A stretch of DNA of 64,000 bases, from NCBI GenBank assembly GCA_001599755.1, contig BCHX01000001.1:3534001-3598000 (forward strand), written 5' to 3'. Position 1 is the first letter of the stretch; the number at the start of each line of letters is the position of its first letter. Positions 58,290 through 64,000 of the stretch are shown one piece after another. The notes under the pieces were generated by a model. It saw nothing but the letters and a program-made list of their open reading frames with translations. It was not told where the DNA came from and did no database searches. This DNA comes from Gliomastix tumulicola. Its lineage: Eukaryota > Ascomycota > Sordariomycetes > Hypocreales > Bionectriaceae. Position numbers and translations under genes: made by a program.

Positions 58290-60564
58290 TCATTCTTCAG
58301 CCGCAGGCCGTTCTTCCTTGGCATATGACTCCGTCTCAATCGCAGCCTCCATCATCCTGTTTCCGCTGATAATCGATGTCGTGCAGATGATGATATTTCT
58401 CCGAGCTGAGACAAATGACGCGTTAGTAACAGGGACATTGAACACATGGAGGTTACGCCTGGGTCGACGGCTGCTCACCTTCTTCCTGTTTCGCGATGAA
58501 CCGCAACGCTGCGATCTCGGCGAATGTGATGCCGCCGACGAACACGATAAATACTATCTGTTTGGTCCCGCTGCCAGACAGCAGGGCTCGTGCCTTGACA
58601 GCCTTGTCCTCGCCCTTTTGCAGTTGGTAGAACGTCCGACCTCGCACATGTTTTACTGCGTCGTCAAACCCGTGCCAGCCCTGGCTGCCGGCACCGGAAG
58701 CGGCGGCGGCGGCGTTGGCATTGCTTGAGCCCTTGGCCACGCCATGCAGATACTGCTTCTGAATAACGCACTGGACAAGGCGGATGGAGAGGGGCGCGAA
58801 GCCACTGTAGACGTAGGCGACGTCGTTCGGGTCGTCCTCTTGCACTTCGTCAACGACGAGCCGGAGTTGTCTTCGTAGATACGAGTAGTCTGTTGAACCG
58901 CTACTACCCGACCCAGGGGCGTACGGCGAAGAGCGTGACCAGCAGAGCTGCATCTTCTCTAAGCTGTGCAGCGTCAGCACGTGATGGTATCCGTAGCCCT
59001 GGAGGATGAGTCGCCGGAAGTGGTCGTATTCGCGCTGTTTGATGCCGCCCGAGATGCAGGAGTAGATGCACAGCAGCCGAAGCACTTCCGGTAGAGGTGT
59101 GTCTCGTGCCACAAGCTCCTCAATCTTCTCGACCTGCGACGACGGGTCGCTGCCGGCAGCCAAATTCTGCTGAACCTGAAGGAGGCCCGTGAACTGATCT
59201 GTCCTGGTGTAATCCCGTATTTGCTCCGTGAGGCCTGCGTGTGTCCTGGCGCTAGCCTGCTCCTGCTGGAAGCTCGGGAGCTGGCTGACGAACTCCTTGA
59301 GCTCTGCGATCGACTGGGTCTTGTGCTTGGCCTCGTAGTCGGCCTGGTACTGCTGAAGTCGCCGGGCGACCTTGTTGATGAGACTCCCGACAATGGCGAA
59401 GTTGGCATCGCGCAGCTGGTCGTAGAGCTTGTCGCTCGAATCAAGCTGGAGGGTTCGCTTGCGGCTTTGTGAGGTTGCGGCGGACGACTGCGCCTGGGCG
59501 CCGACGACGCTCGTGTCGACTTTGGTTTGGTTGTTCTGGATCTCAAAGAGCTCGTCGATGAGACCTTCGTATGTGAGCTGTGTGAGCAGCGGTGTCACAT
59601 AGTCCACCTCGCGATCAATGATGATGACGCTCTCGTTGGTCGTGCTCGGGGAGAGGCCCACGCGGTTAGCCTCGGTCGCATCCTCGCCAGCAAGCAGCTC
59701 CTGGCGCATCCGGGAGAGCAGATCAGCCACCCGCTTCGCATTGTCGCCTTTGCCGACGATGCGGGGAAAGAGGCCGTGGTTCTGCTGGATACCCATGAGA
59801 GCTTTGGCGAGAAGGAAGTTCGGCGTCACATCCTTGGAGAGATACAAGTCGTGGAAGGATTCGTCGAGCTCGAGGGACAGGACATCCCGTTCTAACGGGA
59901 AGAATGAGAGCGGCAGCTCCGACACATTCACCTCGCCGAGGACGCCGGCCTCCTCGAGGAGTTGGTCGGAAACGAGGGTGCGACGGGGCACCCAGAAGAT
60001 GTGGAAGTCATGGCCGGTCTGACTCTCTCGCTGGACGCGCTTTATCTGGGCTGTGGTCATGTATATCGACTGTCAGCATGCGCTCATGGTGAGTGAGATG
60101 GTGCGAAAGCCGGGACTGTGTGCCACCAGCGGATAGCCCCAGGATCTCCAGTGGTACCAGGAGCATGAGACGACTAGTATGTATATGAGCGGTTGACTGA
60201 CCGGCAATCTTCTCAGCATGCTTGCCGCCCTCGCCGCGGGCAATGAAGACGACATTGTGCTGCGTGGCATCGACGTTGTCGTTGTCGAGGACGAAGAGCT
60301 TGTCGACGCCGTATTCCTGGAGGGTGCTGGCCTGGACGATGGTGCCTATGGGCCCGAGGAGACTGCGATCGAAGACGACATTCTTCTTGCCGCGAACCTG
60401 CGCTCCCGGGGAGGGACCTGGTTATTCCAATGGGTTCAGGATCGGCTGGGGCGGGACGAGGGGGAAGCGACGGGATGGAAACCTACGCCTTCGAGCAGGT
60501 AGAGGATGTCCTTGCGAGCCTTCTCGCGGATCTGGTCGACGTTGAATTCGGTGCGAGGAGCCAT
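58290..60564 (-). CDS. VPS33: Vacuolar protein sorting protein Vps33 (Sec1/Munc18 family)
   Basis: Vps33 is the SM subunit of the HOPS and CORVET tethers and templates SNARE assembly at endosomes and vacuole. Four exons on the minus strand (60487-60564, 60202-60397, 58479-60050, 58290-58405) give 653 residues. It starts MAPRTEFNVDQIREKARKDI. Exon 2 continues with GKKNVVFDRSLLGPIGTIVQ. The SM core shows HIFWVPRRTLVSDQLLEEAG, VIIIDREVDYVTPLLTQLTY, LLCIYSCISGG and the VQCVIQKQYLHG region. The end (FVGGITFAEIAALRFIAKQE, then NIIICTTSIISGNRMMEAAI) is characteristic of the family and comes from the last exon, reached by a GTGAGC donor. An Ala/Asn-rich insert (SSNANAAAAASGAGSQG) lies near residue 530. 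A later ATG near 60060 is intronic and is not the start. Confidence 0.94.
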
Positions 60565-61063
60565 GGTGGCTCTCAGCGCATTGGAGCGGGAGAGAGAGAG
60601 CTTGAGGGGAGCTGGAGCTGGAGCTGGAGCTGGAGCTTTGGGATTGGAGATGGTAATCGCGGCGGATAAGCTACAGGAACAGGCACCATCTATCGCTGAT
60701 AAAAGCAGGCGGTGAGGTCACTGTGGGGGCCAGACAGCACTGTCGCTCCCACTAAAACCACCTGACAGACCAGACACCATCACCATTGATTGCACTTTGA
60801 ACCTCACCACCAGGCAGCCATTGAAGGGAAGCATCCCCAGTCACCAATACAACCATGTGACACACGCATTTATAGGATTAATTTTTATTATTTTTCTTTT
60901 ATTCATAACTTCGTTCGCAGCGTCAAGCACGCCTACCAGAGGACTAACTGCTCTCCGGGGTCACCAGTACCCGGGAAGCCACTTCTAACATTTGATCCCA
61001 TCCGGCCAGCGGGTGTTCTGTATGTTTTCATGCCATGAGAGAGACAAAGAAAAACAAAATGAT
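60565..61063. other. VPS33 promoter and 3' region of the secreted protein gene
   Basis: About 500 bases lie between two minus-strand genes. A hexanucleotide repeat lies close to the VPS33 start, and an AT-rich part (60880-60920) fits a 3' UTR. No gene was recognised. Confidence 0.6.
60608..60637. repeat. GGAGCT hexanucleotide repeat x5
   Basis: Five exact units of GGAGCT lie 44-73 bases upstream of the VPS33 ATG, probably in its leader or core promoter. On the sense strand the unit reads AGCTCC. Confidence 0.93.
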
Positions 61064-61631
61064 CTAGTCGGTCGTGGCATCGAAAGACAGGAAGGTCGAC
61101 GCGTTGCCCGCCTCCTCCTCGTCCTGGCGGATGTTGTTGGCCAGCTTGGTCTCCTCGGTCGCGAGCTTGTCGGCGACGTCCTCGCCCTGGGCCTGCTGGG
61201 CGAGCAGCTTGAGCTTGGTGGCGGTGAGCTTGAGGACCTTGTTCTTGATCTTGCCGCGCTGTTGATGATGATGATTGTGGTCAGCCTGCTAAATCCCATA
61301 CGGTGCCTAGAGAAGGGCGGGCAACTCATACCTGGAGGGCGTCGGCCTCCTCGCCGGAAGCAGCCTCGATGGCCGGGTTGAAAGCCTCCTTCTCGGCGTC
61401 GTTGGCGATGGAGTTGACGCTGTTGAGGAAGTCGAGGTCCGCCTCGGTGACGGTGGTCAGGTCGGCGGGCAGGCCGCCGAGCTTCTCGAGGGCCTCCTGC
61501 TCGGCGTTGCCGGCAACGCCGCCGCTGATGGAGAGGTCGTCGTAGGTCTGCGTCGAGAAGACCTGGCGTCTGACGAGCGGACCGGCGCTGGCCAGGGTGG
61601 CGAAGGTAAGGAGGAGGCTGGAGAAGTGCAT
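61064..61631 (-). CDS. Small secreted, cysteine-free protein with a Kex2-like site, 164 residues
   Basis: I do not recognise a named domain. Exons on the minus strand are 61332-61631 and 61064-61258, both whole codons. The N-terminus MHFSSLLLTFATLASA is a clear signal peptide, followed by GPLVRRQVFS, where the dibasic Arg-Arg at about residues 21-22 fits Kex2 processing. The mature part has no cysteine, is acidic and Ala/Glu/Leu-rich, and is probably helical (residues 45-150). A basic KIKNKVLKLTATKLKLL helix follows the splice junction. One NAS glycosylation sequon lies near the C-terminus. There is no transmembrane or GPI signal. The upstream leader is strongly CT-rich on the sense strand, as in highly expressed fungal genes. 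It may be a wall-associated or host-directed secreted protein; that is inference. Confidence 0.85.
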
Positions 61632-62467
61632 GTTGGGCAGGTGAGTGAATGGACTGAGGGTGATTTGACTGAAGGAGAGGACGAAGAGAGCGAAACGAAG
61701 CGAAGACAAGAGAAGACAAGAGAAGAGAAGACAAGGAAAGATGAGATGAGATGAGATGATGTGTTGTGATGAGCTGGATGGAATTGAAGCTCAAGGAGAC
61801 GGTTATGCCACGACTTTATATTTTTTTTTCTCGAGCCTGTTCTTTGATTCCGATCGCGAACTCCTCCCGCTGTCACGCAATTAGAGCCTGTCCGTGTCGT
61901 TTCTGTTGTCTCCTGTCTCCCCCAGGCCTCGGTTTCAGGCTGGTTTTGTCTCATCACCATGCACGTTACAAACATCTCTGGGCGTTCGTGACTACGGCCT
62001 GTCAACGCACTGAACGCTGCAGCCCAGACGGCACTCGCGGCAGCGACCGAATGTCATTATGACCTGGGATTTGAAGTATTATCATAATTCACCGTTGTTA
62101 AGCAAAACAGCCCATGGTTGAGGCTCAGGTAAACATCCGTCCAATGTCCAGGTCCAGTATTCTCTCTGCCATGACGATACTTCAGTGGAGCCGTAATCTC
62201 ATGTCTGAGATCCCGACTCCTGTCTCCTCTTATTATTCCTCGAGACTCTCTCCCCTTACTCACGCCCATATTTTTTTTTGCTGTTGCGAAAGTAAAACTA
62301 TCAAGGACGAGAGAGACAATGTCCACGGGAATATATTACTCGTAGCCGCTCAGCTCGGCATCCGGCGCCTCTATCCGAGACATGCAGCATTCCGTCCCAC
62401 TGTCTCAGATGACACAACGCTCATGTATAAGATACTAGCGCATCGGGGTTACACACGTCTAAGCACC
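61632..62467. other. Divergent promoter region
   Basis: About 840 bases lie between the secreted protein start (-) and the esterase start (+). The left end has GAAGACAAGA-type repeats (61700-61735) and an ATGAG repeat (61741-61758), giving a pyrimidine-rich leader for the secreted protein. An open frame from an ATG at 62114 joins the esterase frame but has no conserved content. Confidence 0.55.
61700..61758. repeat. Purine-rich short tandem repeats (GAAGACAAGA and ATGAG)
   Basis: AGAAGACAAG-type words repeat between 61700 and 61735, followed by ATGAG repeated at 61741-61758. On the minus strand this is a pyrimidine-rich leader about 70-130 bases upstream of the secreted protein start. Confidence 0.75.
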
Positions 62468-64000
62468 ATGCCGCCACCCTCCCGAGACGAACCCTCGCTT
62501 CTTCTCGTGCCAGCTGCCGCCGCCGCCACCACCCCGGGAGGAGGGACCCCGGGAGGGACCCCGGCCGAGGATACCGACAGGACCGACACGGAGGCGAGCT
62601 TGAAACCCTCGCGTGCAGAGCAGCCTGGCTCTCTTGCTAAGAGCAGCCCTCTCGGCGCTATCGTCGGTCGCTTCAGGTCCAGGGGCAAATTACAACTATT
62701 ATTACCCAGACCCCGGAGACGGCGGCTATGGACCGCGGTGGCAGCTGTTGTCGTCGTCCTCGCTCTCGGGTTGGGGCTGGGACTGGGCTTGGGCCTCCGG
62801 AGCAGACAGGATGAAGTCGACACCTCCGGCCCTGTCATCCATCTCAGCTACGCCTCGTACCGGGGCACGCAGCTGCACAGCAACATCAGCCAGTTCCTCG
62901 GCCTGCGCTACGCCGAACCGCCGCTCGGATCCCTCCGCTGGCGCGCCCCTTTACCCCCTTCTTCATCTTCATCATCATCGTCATCACCTTCCTCCGAGCA
63001 CAAGGACAGCAGTCACGATGGCATCCGGCAGGCCAAGGCCTTCGCGCCCATCTGCCTCGGCATCTCCGACGGCGACAAGGATTCCCACGACGAGGACTGC
63101 CTCTTCGCCAACATCTGGGCGCCCACAAACGCCACCGCCGACATGAAGCTGCCCGTCATGGTCTTCATCCAGGGCGGCGGCTACACGCGCAACGCGAATG
63201 CCAACTGGAACGGCACCCGCCTCGTCGAGGCCTCGGGCAACGGCATCGTCTTTGTTAACTTCAACTACCGCGTCGGCCTGTGGGGGTTCCTCGCCGGCGA
63301 GGCCGTTCGGGAGGACGGGGATCTGAATGTCGGCTTGCTTGATCAGCGGCGGCTCCTGCAGTGGGTGCAGGAGCACATACACAATGTATGTACTTTACCT
63401 TAACCCACTTTTCAGGCCCTCTACCTGATACTGACAAGTCAACAGTTCGGTGGCGACCCAAACCATGTTGTCATCCAAGGCGTCTCAGCTGGCGCCGGCT
63501 CCGTTGCCCTTCATCTCGTCGCCCACGGAGGGCGCAACGACAACCTCTTTGTGGGCGCCATCTCCGAGTCGACCTTCATCCCTGCTCATCCGCCTGTCTC
63601 CGACCTCGATTACCAGTTCGACCGCACCATAGAGCAGGCGGGCTGCCAGGACGATGATAGCCCCATCAACTGCCTCCGTGACATGAGCCAGGACGACCTC
63701 CAAGCGCTCAATGTCCCCGGGCCGTTTCCGGGGCGGACAGGCTACCCGCTGTTCTACTGGACGCCCTGCATTGATGGCGACCTTCTACGTGACAGTCCCA
63801 CGGCTTCTTTCTCCAATGGGAAATTCTTCCAAGTCCCGCTCCTCTTTGGAACGTGTACGGATGGTAAGTGACTCCTTCATAACTTGTGAAGATAAGTTCA
63901 TGAATAACACCAATCTCTGTTCCCAGAGGGCACCGTCTTCGCAAGCGACGCCTCATCCCCCGACGACGTGACATCCTTCCTCCAAGACAACTACCCCTCC
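62468..64000 (+). CDS. Membrane-anchored type-B carboxylesterase/lipase, 3' end outside the window
   Basis: An alpha/beta-hydrolase of the carboxylesterase/cholinesterase family. Exons are 62468-63385, 63446-63863 and 63927 onward, continuing past the right edge. The chosen start MPPPSRDEPSLLL gives a polar ~85-residue N-terminus, then RPRRRR and a single hydrophobic segment (about residues 88-110, with a GLGLGLGLGL run). This fits a type II signal anchor rather than a cleaved signal peptide. The catalytic domain begins near FLGLRYAEPPLGSLRWRAPL, with the paired EDCLFANIW motif and the oxyanion QGGGY. The nucleophile elbow GVSAGAGS places Ser at about residue 320; Glu of the usual GESAG is Val here, a variant known in fungal members. 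A Ser-rich insert (about 160-172) follows RWRAPL. The acid and His of the triad would lie beyond the window. An in-frame ATG at 62114 would add 118 residues. Confidence 0.9.

Noticed and set aside
60051..60060. ATG near 60060 as the VPS33 start
   Set aside because: It lies in an intron just before the CACAG acceptor; exons 1 and 2 upstream supply the conserved family N-terminus.
62114..62467. Upstream in-frame ATG for the carboxylesterase
   Set aside because: The 118 extra residues show no conserved content and contain several further ATGs; kept only as an alternative.
1..64000. CRISPR array, transposase, integrated virus or secondary-metabolite cluster
   Set aside because: No regularly spaced repeats, no transposase or reverse transcriptase motif, no viral gene, and no polyketide or peptide synthase signature were seen on either strand.

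Overview
This window is nuclear DNA of a filamentous ascomycete (Pezizomycotina, most likely a Sordariomycete). The evidence is short introns (about 50-250 bases) with GTRNGT donors and CTNAC-like branch points, GC-rich third codon positions, monocistronic genes on both strands, and recognisable fungal families: a Seb1/Msn2-type zinc-finger factor, a CRH-type GPI-anchored GH16 enzyme, a SWIRM/amine-oxidase/HMG demethylase, MIC26/27 and Dus2. No bacterial or viral genes, CRISPR array, rRNA or convincing tRNA was seen. The species cannot be named from the sequence alone.

Layout: 1-75 (-) is the 5' end of an unidentified, possibly ELMO-like gene. 914-1652 (+) is the U2AF small subunit. 2101-4055 (-) is an oxysterol-binding protein of the Kes1/Osh4 type. 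6479-10017 (-) is a large proline-rich orphan protein. 11851-13166 (+) is Dus2, and 13517-14414 (-) a MICOS MIC26/27 subunit. 15361-17772 (+) is the mitochondrial intermediate peptidase Oct1. 18280-20332 (-) is a coiled-coil orphan. 23598-26011 (-) is an SF1 helicase of the Hcs1/IGHMBP2 type, 26497-27737 (-) a DUF202 membrane protein, and 28390-30840 (-) the diphthamide synthetase Dph6. 32487-34271 (-) is a Seb1-like C2H2 factor, followed by 10.1 kb without a recognisable gene. 44398-45575 (+) is a CRH-type transglycosylase. 46739-50001 (-) is DNA topoisomerase I. 51407-52732 (+) is the ATP synthase gamma subunit. 53385-57061 (-) is an LSD1-type demethylase, 58290-60564 (-) is Vps33, and 61064-61631 (-) is a small secreted protein. 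62468 to the right edge (+) is a membrane-anchored type-B carboxylesterase, cut by the window.

The genes do not form a biosynthetic cluster or operon. They are mostly housekeeping functions: splicing, tRNA and EF2 modification, three mitochondrial proteins, DNA topology and helicase work, chromatin, sterol/PI4P transport, vacuolar fusion and cell-wall remodelling. The less ordinary parts are the 10.1-kb divergent intergenic block between the stress-type regulator and the cell-wall enzyme, two strong inverted repeats in non-coding DNA, a cysteine-free secreted protein with a Kex2-like site, and two fungal orphan proteins. I did not find a convincing new multi-gene system. Exon coordinates were worked out by hand from splice signals and reading-frame continuity, and nearly all joins give conserved protein sequence across the junction.
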